24,832 nt of DNA from NCBI GenBank assembly GCA_002898675.1, contig BEHW01000019.1, forward strand, positions 1 through 24,832, given 5' to 3'. A program made the translations under genes and the position numbers. Of the stretch, positions 14,989 through 22,462 are shown piece by piece. The notes below the pieces were generated by a model, which ran no database searches, was not told the DNA's origin, and saw nothing but the letters and a program-made list of their open reading frames with translations. The DNA is from a bacterium HR20 (GTDB taxonomy: Bacteria; Bacteroidota; Ignavibacteria; Kapaibacteriales; NICIL-2). Each line of letters starts with the position of its first letter. The first letter of the stretch is position 1.

Positions 14989-15366
14989 TTAGTTCCCCTG
15001 CCGCACTGAGCGGATGCTGCCAACAACTGCAAACGCAAGCATCAGTACAACGGCAGCGGTAACGACATTGCCAAACGTTACTGAGCCGGTGAGCATCCGA
15101 CCGAATGCTCCAATGGCTGTTGGAGCAGTCACAGCAAGCAGCGTAACGTTGATACCCAGCGCGATGCTCCGCATACGTCGGCTATCAGAGCTGGATACAG
15201 AGAGCACCGCCAATGCAAATTGCAGCAACCCGCCCACGACCGCCGCAAGGAGAACGGTCAGCGGCACAAACGGTTGCTCTTCGATTGGTGCACGCTCAAG
15301 ACCAGTAAACGCCATTCCCCCAAGGAGCACAAGCAGAAAGCCTCTGGCCAGGTGCGTGCGAATCAT
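14989..15366 (-). CDS. Small four-helix membrane protein
   Basis: This 125-residue protein was not recognised. Four hydrophobic segments are visible at about 9-22, 34-57, 67-88 and 96-117, with Arg-rich ends (MIRTHLARG at the start, SIRSVRQGN at the end), so it is probably an inner-membrane protein. The ATG at 15366 was chosen. A longer reading to 15432 would add 22 polar residues and run into the divergent lipoprotein gene. It precedes the RlmI-type methyltransferase by 51 nt and may share its transcript. No catalytic or transport motif was seen. Confidence 0.65.
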   Translation of the reverse strand: MIRTHLARGFLLVLLGGMAFTGLERAPIEEQPFVPLTVLLAAVVGGLLQFALAVLSVSSSDSRRMRSIALGINVTLLAVTAPTAIGAFGRMLTGSVTFGNVVTAAVVLMLAFAVVGSIRSVRQGN

Positions 15367-15431
15367 CGTTCGGTCGTGTTTGGTTTGTGCAGGTAGATGT
15401 GCGATATTTGCACCGGTTGTTGGACGCTTCA

Positions 15432-15935
15432 ATGGGCAAAACTATGAAGACGCTCGGCGTTGCTCTCCTGTTGATCGTAGTAGCAGTTGGCTGTAGTGAG
15501 TCCCCGACGGAGTACGTTGCGGAAGAATTCACCGTTTCCCAAATCGCTCGCCAGCCCGGCTATGCCTGGTTTCTCCAGGAAAAGGACAGCTACCAGCCCG
15601 ATCCCGCGCTTGTTGCGCAGATCCAAGCAAAGCTCGGCTCGCTCGATTCTTGTTACCTTTTCGTCAATCCTTCCTGTAGCTGCAACGGAACGCAGAAGCA
15701 CTTCCCGCACTTTGTTCGCTGCATGGAGCTCGCTGGCTTCAGCGATAGTAAGATTGCGATCATTTCGATGCGCACAGCCTCGACCAAGCATGCGTACGTG
15801 GCGCGGTTCCACGTGCAGCGATTGCCAACGTTTTTCTTGGTGCTCAGTGGGGGGAGCACTCGCACGATTGAGCCTCCCGATGATCCGAACGCACGAATCG
15901 AAGAGCTCATTGTCCAAGCATTGAACGGGCAATGA
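15432..15935 (+). CDS. Thioredoxin-fold-like lipoprotein with a CxC motif
   Basis: The product is 167 residues. The signal peptide ends in lipobox VAVGC with Cys21, so it is probably a lipoprotein facing the periplasm. YLFVNPSCSCNGTQKHFPHF (75-94) resembles the beta-strand and active-site turn of thioredoxin-like proteins, but with Cys82-Ser-Cys84 in place of CxxC. RLPTFFLVLSGG (130-141) matches the cis-proline strand (xxPTFFL). Cys74 and Cys97 are extra candidates for disulfides. A redox or disulfide role is inference. ATGs at 15432 and 15444 are both plausible starts. The stop overlaps the EVE gene ATG by 4 nt, so the two are likely coupled. Confidence 0.75.
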   Translation: MGKTMKTLGVALLLIVVAVGCSESPTEYVAEEFTVSQIARQPGYAWFLQEKDSYQPDPALVAQIQAKLGSLDSCYLFVNPSCSCNGTQKHFPHFVRCMELAGFSDSKIAIISMRTASTKHAYVARFHVQRLPTFFLVLSGGSTRTIEPPDDPNARIEELIVQALNGQ

Positions 15936-16345
15936 ACATGCAGCAGTACTGGCTCGTCAAGAGCGACCCGGGTGAGTATTCGCTCGCCGATTTAGAGCGC
16001 GAGGGCACGACTGCATGGACAGGTGTGCGGAACTACCAAGCGCGCAACTATCTCCGCCAGATGCGGGTCGGCGATCGCGTCGTCGTGTACCATAGTGGCG
16101 ATGAGCGAGCAGCAGTGGGACTTGCCCGCGTTGCGAAGGCGGCATATCCTGACCCGACGGCAGAAGGGGATTGGGACTGCGTTGATCTTTCCTTTGAGCG
16201 CTGGTTCGGCCGCCCTGTATCGCTTGCGACGATCAAAGCGACACCAGCGCTTCGCTCGATGGTGCTGCTTAGGCAATCGCGCCTGTCGGTTATGCCTCTG
16301 ACGGCGGAAGAATATCGAGCGTTGCTCGATCTGGCCAAGGGGTAG
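15932..16345 (+). CDS. EVE-domain protein (thymocyte nuclear protein 1-like)
   Basis: The 137-residue protein is one EVE domain, a PUA-like fold that binds modified bases in DNA or RNA. Diagnostic segments are YWLVKSDPGEYSLADL (6-21), TAWTGVRNYQARNYLRQM (27-44), GDRVVVYHSGD (47-57), VGLARVAKAAYPDPT and MVLLRQSRLSVMPLT. These align with the human THYN1 pattern WLMKSEP, WDGVRNYQARNFLR, FYHS, AYPD, MVLFTRQRLSIQPLT. EVE domains are often fused or adjacent to restriction genes, but this one is stand-alone. The ATG overlaps the previous stop (ATGA); a second ATG lies two codons later. Its last 56 nt are antisense to the 3' end of the ABC exporter gene. Confidence 0.93.
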   Translation: MNMQQYWLVKSDPGEYSLADLEREGTTAWTGVRNYQARNYLRQMRVGDRVVVYHSGDERAAVGLARVAKAAYPDPTAEGDWDCVDLSFERWFGRPVSLATIKATPALRSMVLLRQSRLSVMPLTAEEYRALLDLAKG

Positions 16346-19300
16346 CAGTCTCCGGCGGTGTCCAGATACGTGCAACGCTGCCGCCAGCAAGCTCGACGAT
16401 CATGTCGGCGTCGGCGACTGAAGCAGGGCGATGCGCAATCGTCAGGACGGTAACGTCTCGGCAGGCATTGCGCAGCGTGTGACGAATCGCAGCATCACTG
16501 AGCACATCAATGCTCGCGGTTGCCTCGTCGAGCACGATTACTTTCGCGTTGACCAGCAGCGCCCGTGCAAGGCAGAGAAGCTGGCGTTGCCCTTGGCTAA
16601 GATTGCCGCCTTGCTCGCCGATCGGGGCATCAAGCCCGCCCATCGCCTCGATTGTATCGGACAGACCAACCATCTCCAGCGCGTGCCACAGTTGCCGATC
16701 CGAGCAGCGTCCCCACCGATCGAGATTGCTCCGAATTGTGCCGAGCAGGAGAATTGGATCCTGCGGAACAACGCTGAGTGCAGTCCGAAGCCGCTCAAGC
16801 GGAATGCGACAGTGCTCGACTCCACCGATGAGAACGCGTCCGCGCTCTGGTTCGACAAATCGGAAGAGCGCCTGGAAGAGCGTGCTTTTCCCAGAGCCTG
16901 TCCGCCCAACGATTCCAACGTGTGCGCCAGCAGGAATCTCGATGCTCACGTCGCGGAGTACCCACGGCAAGTGCGGTGCATAGCGCACCCAGACGCGGTC
17001 GAATGTGATCGCTGCGCCTCGATCGGTGGAGGAAGGGGTATCAATCCACGGCGCTGATGGTTGGAGCGGAGGCGGGCAGGTTACGTCCGGTTCTGGCTGG
17101 ACGCTCCCAAGTGCGTGGACACGTTCGAGCGAGGTCATGCGCGACTCGACTTCGCTGAAGGCGCGGACGCACCAGTTCAAGTTTCCCCAGAACGTGATCG
17201 TGTACGTGAGCACAACGCCGGCGATGCCCGCGCTCAGCGAGCCGCTTGCGACCATCGCTACCAGAACGATCGCCGTTACCAGCGCAATGACACTGCTGAC
17301 CAGCGGTGCGCGTGCCGAGAACCAACGGTTGATCAGAATGTTGCTCCAGTACATCCGCAGGTAGTGGCGCATTGCACGATCGAATCGGTCCAGGAATGAC
17401 CGCTGCTGCGCAAATGCTCGAATCGTGAGCAGACCGCTGAGCGTCTCCTTGAACAAGGCGTAGCGCGGGGAGCGCGCAATGCTCTCGAAGCGTTTGGCTT
17501 CGCGAGCGACACGGCGGTAGTCGCGCTGGATGCGGTAGTACACCACCAGTGCTGGCGCCGAAATCAGCAGCACCAGCGGAGCAACTGCTGCGATGAGCAC
17601 GAGTGTTCCGAGCATTGCTGCAAAGGAACGGACTGCGCTTTCGAAGTTCCAGGCAAGTTCGTCGTCAATTGCTTGGGTATCGCGCGCAAACCGATTGAGG
17701 ATGCGTCCGCTGGGGGTTGAATCAAACAGCCGCAGCGGTGCGCGGAGCACAGCGCGGAGCATGCGCTCGTGAATTCGGGCGCTTGCGACAAGTGCCCGCT
17801 CCATCCACACGCGACGTTCGGCATAGTGCGCTGCAAGCGAGGCAATGCCTAATGCAGCGTAGATGCCGAGCACTGTCCAGGGGGCGTTCTGTCCGCTTTT
17901 GCCGAGCCAGAGACTTTGCAGCATTGGCAGCGCGACGATCGCAATTCCAAGCAGCGCCATCCCGCCCAGGATGAGTGCTGTCTGTGCGGGCGTTCTACCG
18001 CCGAACAAACGCAGATAGTACCAGAACAGCTCGGCTTTGACAACCCCGACGGCACGATCCTCTTCTTCGACAAGCTTCCCGTTCCACCGATGCTCTGGAG
18101 AGACCACGGCAGCGCCTGTCTGCAGTGGCTGTTGGTGCGGCTGTTGGGTCTGGCGGTACTCCTCGATGAGTCTCTGGAAGCTGGCGGAGCGCTCGAGTAG
18201 TTCTGCGAAGGTGCCGACTGCTTCGATGCTGCCATTGGCGTTGAGCACGACGATTCGGTCGAAACGTCGCAGATGCTCCAAGCGGTGCGTTGTGACGATG
18301 CGTGTAATTGCATGCCACCGTCCGAAGAGCAAGTGCTCGACAAGGTGTGCTTCGGTACGCGGATCTACCGCGGCGAGCGGATCGTCGAGTAGAACGACGT
18401 TCGGCTGGGCTGCAGCAGCCCGTGCGAGCGCGATCCGCATTTTCTGACCGCCGGAGAGCGTAACGCCGCGTTCGCCGATCTCGGTTTCCAAGCCTGCTGG
18501 AAGTGCCGCAAGATCTTCAGCCAGCGCAGCGTCGCGGATGATTGCCTCAAGCTCGGCTTCGTCCAAAGCGTTGCCGAAGAGGATGTTCTCGCGAACGGTT
18601 GCGTTGAGGATGAACGGCTCTTGCGCAACATACGCGATGCGGGGCAGACAGGGCGTGCCGTCGCTGGACTGCCACTCGATGCGTCCTTCAGCTGCTACTT
18701 CGCCCAAGAGCGCATGGAGGAGCGTGGTCTTGCCGCTCCCGACGGGGCCGACGATTGCAATTGCGCTCCCTTGCTCGACGTGGAGCGAGATGGAATCAAG
18801 CGCACGCGTACCCTCGTCGTAGTGGACTGAAACGTTCTCCAGGCAGAGAGCAGGCGCAGCCGTACACGGTGCTGCTTCGGTCGGATGGTTTGGGATACCT
18901 GGCAGCCGGAAGAATTCACCGAGACGTTCTGCAGCGACGTAGGCATGCGCGGTGTTCTTGATGAAGTGCGGCAGGTGACCGACGGGGCCTTCCAGTTGCA
19001 TCAGCACCAGCAGCGTTGGGAAGACCACGGCAGCGCTCAGCTCCCCCCCGACAAGCACATACACACCAAAACCGATGAGCGCAACGATCGTCGTTGATGC
19101 CAAGAAGAAGACCGTGCTCAGCGCTTCGTTCTGCACAAGGCGGCGAGCAGCAGCGAGTTCATTTTGGCGCAGCGAGCTGATTTCGCGTTCGATTGGGCGT
19201 TCCCAGGCAAAGTACTTGACCAAGCGAATTGCACTCAAGACTTGCGAGACCAGCGAGACGCGCTTGTCGCGCCAAGTCCAGAGTTCGTTGTCGGTTCGTG

Positions 19301-19997
19301 CGAAGCGGCGCGCTGCTGTGTGGGAGAGCGGAACAAGCACCACGAGTGCAGCGATTGCAGCCAGTGCAGCGACGCCAAGGATCGAACCGAGGACTGCAAG
19401 GCTTCCTCCAATCAAGAGGAGGCTCGAGAGCATCTCTGGCAGGGTGAACGAAAGCTCCGCGATGCCCTCACTATCGCTTGCCATGTGGTTGACGATATCG
19501 CCCGTATGGCGTCGCTGGAGTGCTCGGCGGTCGAGCGCGAGTGCATGACGGTAGATACGCATGTTGAGACCCCCGCTGATGCGCGCATAGGTCCAGAGTG
19601 CGTTGTAGTAGTAGTGCTGAATGCCGACGCCATCGGCAGCAACAGTGAGTGCAAGTGCGATGCCGAGCGCGAGTGTGGGTGCGATTGCTGTGGCGCCTTG
19701 TTGCAGAAGTGTGAGGTGTTCCAGCAATACGCGGAGCAGCAGCGGCGCTGCGAGCACAAGCGGAAGTCGCCCAAGGCTGAGTGCGAGTGCTCGGCGGGAG
19801 GGCGTGCCGGCGGACCGAAAGCACTGCCAGAGCGCTCGCCAGGGGGAGCGCCAATCCACCGAGCCAAGCATCTGCTCAGCTTCAGCCGGGTCGAGCCGCC
19901 TGTCGAAGGGGAGCATGTCGTCAGGCGTGACAGCGCGTCTGCGCCCGGTGGCAATGATCGGTGCTGCGTGGGTGAAAAGGAGTCTGCCGATGTGCAT
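16290..19997 (-). CDS. Single-chain ABCC/MRP-type ABC exporter (TMD1-NBD1-TMD2-NBD2)
   Basis: A 1235-residue full transporter in the inner membrane. TMD1 spans about 75-350 and carries IRLVKYFAWERPIE, the ABCC coupling-helix motif. NBD1 has Walker A GPVGSGKT at 417-424, LSGGQ at 514-518 and Walker B VVLLDDP, in which Asp539 replaces the catalytic Glu. TMD2 spans about 665-955 (FDSTPSGRILNRFARD). NBD2 has GRTGSGKS at 1031-1038, signature LSQGQRQLLCLARAL at 1133 onward, catalytic Glu1158 in VIVLDEATASID, and the H-loop His. A degenerate first ATP site with a canonical second one is the pattern of eukaryotic MRP/CFTR proteins. The substrate is unknown; drug or conjugate export is inferred from the family. 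The ATG at 19997 was chosen; 19916 is possible and a GTG at 20066 less likely. It follows the PhoD-like gene by 75 nt. Confidence 0.92.
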   Translation of the reverse strand: MHIGRLLFTHAAPIIATGRRRAVTPDDMLPFDRRLDPAEAEQMLGSVDWRSPWRALWQCFRSAGTPSRRALALSLGRLPLVLAAPLLLRVLLEHLTLLQQGATAIAPTLALGIALALTVAADGVGIQHYYYNALWTYARISGGLNMRIYRHALALDRRALQRRHTGDIVNHMASDSEGIAELSFTLPEMLSSLLLIGGSLAVLGSILGVAALAAIAALVVLVPLSHTAARRFARTDNELWTWRDKRVSLVSQVLSAIRLVKYFAWERPIEREISSLRQNELAAARRLVQNEALSTVFFLASTTIVALIGFGVYVLVGGELSAAVVFPTLLVLMQLEGPVGHLPHFIKNTAHAYVAAERLGEFFRLPGIPNHPTEAAPCTAAPALCLENVSVHYDEGTRALDSISLHVEQGSAIAIVGPVGSGKTTLLHALLGEVAAEGRIEWQSSDGTPCLPRIAYVAQEPFILNATVRENILFGNALDEAELEAIIRDAALAEDLAALPAGLETEIGERGVTLSGGQKMRIALARAAAAQPNVVLLDDPLAAVDPRTEAHLVEHLLFGRWHAITRIVTTHRLEHLRRFDRIVVLNANGSIEAVGTFAELLERSASFQRLIEEYRQTQQPHQQPLQTGAAVVSPEHRWNGKLVEEEDRAVGVVKAELFWYYLRLFGGRTPAQTALILGGMALLGIAIVALPMLQSLWLGKSGQNAPWTVLGIYAALGIASLAAHYAERRVWMERALVASARIHERMLRAVLRAPLRLFDSTPSGRILNRFARDTQAIDDELAWNFESAVRSFAAMLGTLVLIAAVAPLVLLISAPALVVYYRIQRDYRRVAREAKRFESIARSPRYALFKETLSGLLTIRAFAQQRSFLDRFDRAMRHYLRMYWSNILINRWFSARAPLVSSVIALVTAIVLVAMVASGSLSAGIAGVVLTYTITFWGNLNWCVRAFSEVESRMTSLERVHALGSVQPEPDVTCPPPLQPSAPWIDTPSSTDRGAAITFDRVWVRYAPHLPWVLRDVSIEIPAGAHVGIVGRTGSGKSTLFQALFRFVEPERGRVLIGGVEHCRIPLERLRTALSVVPQDPILLLGTIRSNLDRWGRCSDRQLWHALEMVGLSDTIEAMGGLDAPIGEQGGNLSQGQRQLLCLARALLVNAKVIVLDEATASIDVLSDAAIRHTLRNACRDVTVLTIAHRPASVADADMIVELAGGSVARIWTPPETATPWPDRATLDILPPSEA

Positions 19998-20072
19998 CGA
20001 ATAAACGAGGAATTGAGCTATAGGCCGATAAGTGACGAATAAGTACCAAGGGCAGTTGTACCCCACGCACCA

Positions 20073-21389
20073 TCAACGCGGCTGAGCAGGAATAATCCTC
20101 TCCCACTTGATGCTGCCATCGGCACCGAAGACGCGGATTCGGAGCTGACGGCGAGTTGCCGGTCCCTCGACGTCAATCGTTGCGAAGTTGCGCTCCATCA
20201 CAAGTGTTCCCTCGACTCGCAGCGTGTTCGGCTCGCTGGCAGCATTGACGTTAGGGGAAGAAGTCAGCGGCGATACCGTCAAGTCGTAGAGCACAAGACT
20301 ATCGCCCTCGGCGTAGCGACTCAGCTCTGTGTGGTGGCGATCGCCGGTCAGGAATATGACATTGCGAATACCTTCACGCCGAATTGCCTCGATCAAGCGC
20401 TGACGCTCGTCTGGATACGTAGCGTAGTTCTCAAACCGTGCAACGGGATTGAGCACCTGCCCGCCGACACAGACGAACTTGAACGTTGCCGTCGAATAGA
20501 CCAAGTTGTCAATGAGCCACTGGAGTTGCTGCTCGCCAAGGTAGCTGCGTTCGCCGGTTTTGCGATTGTTCGGGCTACGCCACCAGCGATCGTCGAGCAG
20601 GAAAAAATCGCAATCGCCCCACGAGAACTTGGTCGTGATGCCGCCATCGGAGAACGCTGCCGGCGGATTGGCCCAGAAGAGATCGAACGCACGGCGTGTT
20701 TGGAGCTTATTCCAAAAGCTGCGGTCGGCATCGTTAGGGCCGTAGTCGTGGTCATCCCAGATCGCAATGTTCGAGCTTGCAGCAAACAATGGCTGGAGCT
20801 CCTTGATTGCGCGGTCGTGCGTGTAACGGTGAAGTATTCCGGTCCACGTGTTCCAGTCTGGCTCGCGCAGGTACACGTTGTCGCCGAGCCAGAGGAAAAA
20901 GTACGGCTGCTCTGCTGCGATTGCGCGGAAAATCTCGTAGTTCCCACCGTATGGCCTACCCGGCCGGTCGTAGGGTGGATCGTTGATGTACGCACATGAA
21001 CCGAGCGCGAAACGAAATGCTGGCGGGTCGGTTCGCCATTGCCAGAGCGGTGGAGTGCGGAAGAGCATCGGGTACGGGCGTTCGATGCGGCGGCCGTCGA
21101 GATACACCTCGTAGCGGTACACACGGCCCGGCTGGACGCTATCGGCGACAATGTGTGCAGTGAAGCCATCTTCGCGTTTGGTTGCTTGCGGCTGGGTCCA
21201 ATACCAACGCAGCGATTCGGCGGTGTCGGAGTAGCGGATCGCAACCTGCGTCGGAGCAGTCGTCTGCACCCACACATGGACTTCGCGCATATCTGCAAAG
21301 CCCACCATCGGGCCGGCATTGATGGATGCTTGGGCAAGGAGAATGCCCCAGCTGAGTGCGAACAGAATTACTACGCGAACCAGGAGCAT
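20073..21389 (-). CDS. PhoD-like secreted phosphodiesterase/alkaline phosphatase
   Basis: The 438-residue protein has a signal peptide (MLLVRVVILFALSWGILLAQ). An N-terminal beta-sandwich (about 25-112) precedes a metallophosphatase domain. Metal-binding motifs are FALGSCAY, FLWLGDNVY with GDN at 169-171, IWDDHDYGPND with DDHD at 212-215, and FLTGDRHHTEL with GDRHH at 349-353, the pattern of PhoD family enzymes that hydrolyse phosphomono- or diesters using metal ions. YLGEQQLQWL is also typical. The substrate is unknown. The ATG at 21389 was chosen over a TTG two codons upstream. It is the first gene of a likely operon with the ABCC exporter, and pstC lies nearby on the other strand, but no Pho box was recognised. 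Confidence 0.93.
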   Translation of the reverse strand: MLLVRVVILFALSWGILLAQASINAGPMVGFADMREVHVWVQTTAPTQVAIRYSDTAESLRWYWTQPQATKREDGFTAHIVADSVQPGRVYRYEVYLDGRRIERPYPMLFRTPPLWQWRTDPPAFRFALGSCAYINDPPYDRPGRPYGGNYEIFRAIAAEQPYFFLWLGDNVYLREPDWNTWTGILHRYTHDRAIKELQPLFAASSNIAIWDDHDYGPNDADRSFWNKLQTRRAFDLFWANPPAAFSDGGITTKFSWGDCDFFLLDDRWWRSPNNRKTGERSYLGEQQLQWLIDNLVYSTATFKFVCVGGQVLNPVARFENYATYPDERQRLIEAIRREGIRNVIFLTGDRHHTELSRYAEGDSLVLYDLTVSPLTSSPNVNAASEPNTLRVEGTLVMERNFATIDVEGPATRRQLRIRVFGADGSIKWERIIPAQPR

Positions 21390-21542
21390 GAGCAATCGCA
21401 GAACGCTACGACCGATGCAAAAATGCAGTCGAAAAGTTATCCTGCCGTTACCACGCTGACTGGGGGAGGGAAGTATGAAGGAGCCACTGTCGTACTCCGC
21501 ACTCAGCGAGCCGCAGTGGCTGGCGTGACATTACAACTATCA

Positions 21543-21554
21543 TGCCAAATGGCA
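21543..21554. promoter_or_regulatory. Palindrome upstream of the phase-variable operon promoter
   Basis: TGCCA and TGGCA arms flank AA, 33 nt before the predicted -35 box. It may be an operator, but it is short and could be chance. Confidence 0.22.
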
Positions 21555-21586
21555 GGTTCTGCGCAGCAAAAAAATATTTTGTTTGT

Positions 21587-21615
21587 TTGTAACGATGTAA
21601 CGATTTGCGTGTTAT
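21587..21615 (+). promoter_or_regulatory. Predicted promoter of the phase-variable operon
   Basis: TTGTAA, 17 nt, then TGTTAT (4 of 6 matches in each box) lie in an AT-rich island that contrasts with the surroundings. An exact 8-bp tandem repeat, GTAACGAT twice (21589-21604), overlaps the -35 box and spacer. Transcription would start near 21622. The rest of the 21390-21656 divergent region shows only the palindrome at 21543. Confidence 0.4.
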
Positions 21616-21656
21616 TTTGCGCGCGCAAGTTCACGGTATGTCCCACAATCACTGAT

Positions 21657-21661
21657 GGAGG
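21657..21661 (+). promoter_or_regulatory. Ribosome binding site serving the ATG at 21667
   Basis: GGAGG ends 5 nt before the ATG at 21667 and 16 nt before the ATG at 21678. Spacing favours initiation at 21667, which is out of frame with the long Cys-rich coding region in this copy. Confidence 0.6.
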
Positions 21662-21666
21662 CCGCC

Positions 21667-21738
21667 ATGGCTACACAATGCACTGCACGTCGCAGGGCTT
21701 CTCTTCTCTTCTCTTCTCTTCTCTTCTCTGCGCACTGA
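21667..21738 (+). other. Alternative start frame truncated by the pentamer tract
   Basis: From the well-placed ATG at 21667 the reading is MATQCTARRASLLFSS and on through the repeat, stopping at TGA 21736-21738 after 23 residues. The Arg-Arg n-region and LLFSS core look like a signal peptide cut short. Losing one CTCTT unit or gaining two would join this start to the Cys-rich protein. Confidence 0.6.
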
Positions 21739-22442
21739 TCGCGATGCAGACACCGGTGCCAGTGATCGCACAGCAGGATCTTCTTCCAGAATTGGACTCG
21801 CTTCCATGCGCTTCGTTGATCAGTAATCCATGCACAACGCCTTGGAGGTGCGAAACGCAGCAAATCCTCTTGCAAGATGGGATTGACTGCTTGGTTGAGG
21901 TTCATTACTGTCGCCGAGAGTGTCAGGGACAAGTTGAGTTCTACATTGATTGGAAACAAACACACCTCATAGGTGGGTGCGAAGGTTGGGATACGTGGAC
22001 GTTCTTCCACCGGCAGAACCAGTCAGCATTGGAGTGGTTAGTACTAACTCTCATTCACCTAGATACACTCAATGGTGGTTGGTACAACACGCCCCCATGT
22101 CCAGACGGCAACTTTTTCGTCAATCTTTACACTGCAGCCTGTGGCATATGGGTTGGATGCGAGTACAAGATTGACCGAAGCTACGATAAGCAATGTGATC
22201 AAGGACTGGATCCTCCCGACTTGGAGTACGAGCGTCCACCAGGATCAGGGAATTGGTACATACGTTCGAGCCGATGGCAATCGTGTGGGCAGACGTGCTG
22301 CCTTCGCCGGTACAAGCTTTGCACGAAGCAATATGTGGACAGGGTGTCGGGCTATGAAATTCACCTCATTGAAAAGGTGCGGCTTGGACAATGTACCGAA
22401 CAGCAGAAATACGGTAATAAGCCATGCGAAGATGGTTGTTGA
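21678..22442 (+). CDS. Phase-variable secreted Cys-rich protein
   Basis: No family was recognised. From the in-frame ATG at 21678 the product is 254 residues: a hydrophobic leader with GFSSLLFSSLLCALIAM encoded partly by CTCTT repeats, a probable cleavage after PVPVIA, then a mature domain of about 220 residues with 18 cysteines, an even number suited to disulfides. Motifs include CRREC, SCGQTCCLRRYKLC and a terminal KPCEDGC. No sorting domain is present, so the final location (periplasm, outer membrane or surface) is open. The in-frame ATG lacks a close Shine-Dalgarno and gives an n-region without Arg or Lys. The ATG at 21667 has both but is out of frame here, so this copy may be off or low. 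A T9SS cargo gene follows 20 nt later. Confidence 0.75.
   Translation: MHCTSQGFSSLLFSSLLCALIAMQTPVPVIAQQDLLPELDSLPCASLISNPCTTPWRCETQQILLQDGIDCLVEVHYCRRECQGQVEFYIDWKQTHLIGGCEGWDTWTFFHRQNQSALEWLVLTLIHLDTLNGGWYNTPPCPDGNFFVNLYTAACGIWVGCEYKIDRSYDKQCDQGLDPPDLEYERPPGSGNWYIRSSRWQSCGQTCCLRRYKLCTKQYVDRVSGYEIHLIEKVRLGQCTEQQKYGNKPCEDGC
21698..21729 (+). repeat. CTCTT pentanucleotide tract in signal-peptide codons
   Basis: The 32-nt tract is CTT, five complete CTCTT units and CTCT, about 6.4 units, with no interruption. Because 5 and 3 share no factor, every frame encodes the same cyclic LLFSS hydrophobic pentapeptide, so a change in unit number alters the downstream frame while keeping the leader hydrophobic. 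Slipped-strand changes are expected. Confidence 0.97.
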
Positions 22443-22462
22443 ACACTTTAGGAGCACGAGCA

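Noticed and set aside
19164..20042. Plus-strand reading of 292 codons with many Cys, Glu and Ala residues
   Set aside because: It is antisense to the exporter TMD1; its composition is the mirror of Leu/Ala-rich membrane codons.
21039..21677. 5' two-fifths of the long plus-strand reading that continues into the Cys-rich gene
   Set aside because: This part is antisense to the strongly supported PhoD-like gene and lacks protein-like composition. Only the part after the promoter and signal peptide is believed.
21698..21729. Recent transfer of an opa gene from Neisseria
   Set aside because: Only the repeat and its LLFSS translation match. The n-region, mature protein and neighbours are unlike opa, so convergence is more likely.
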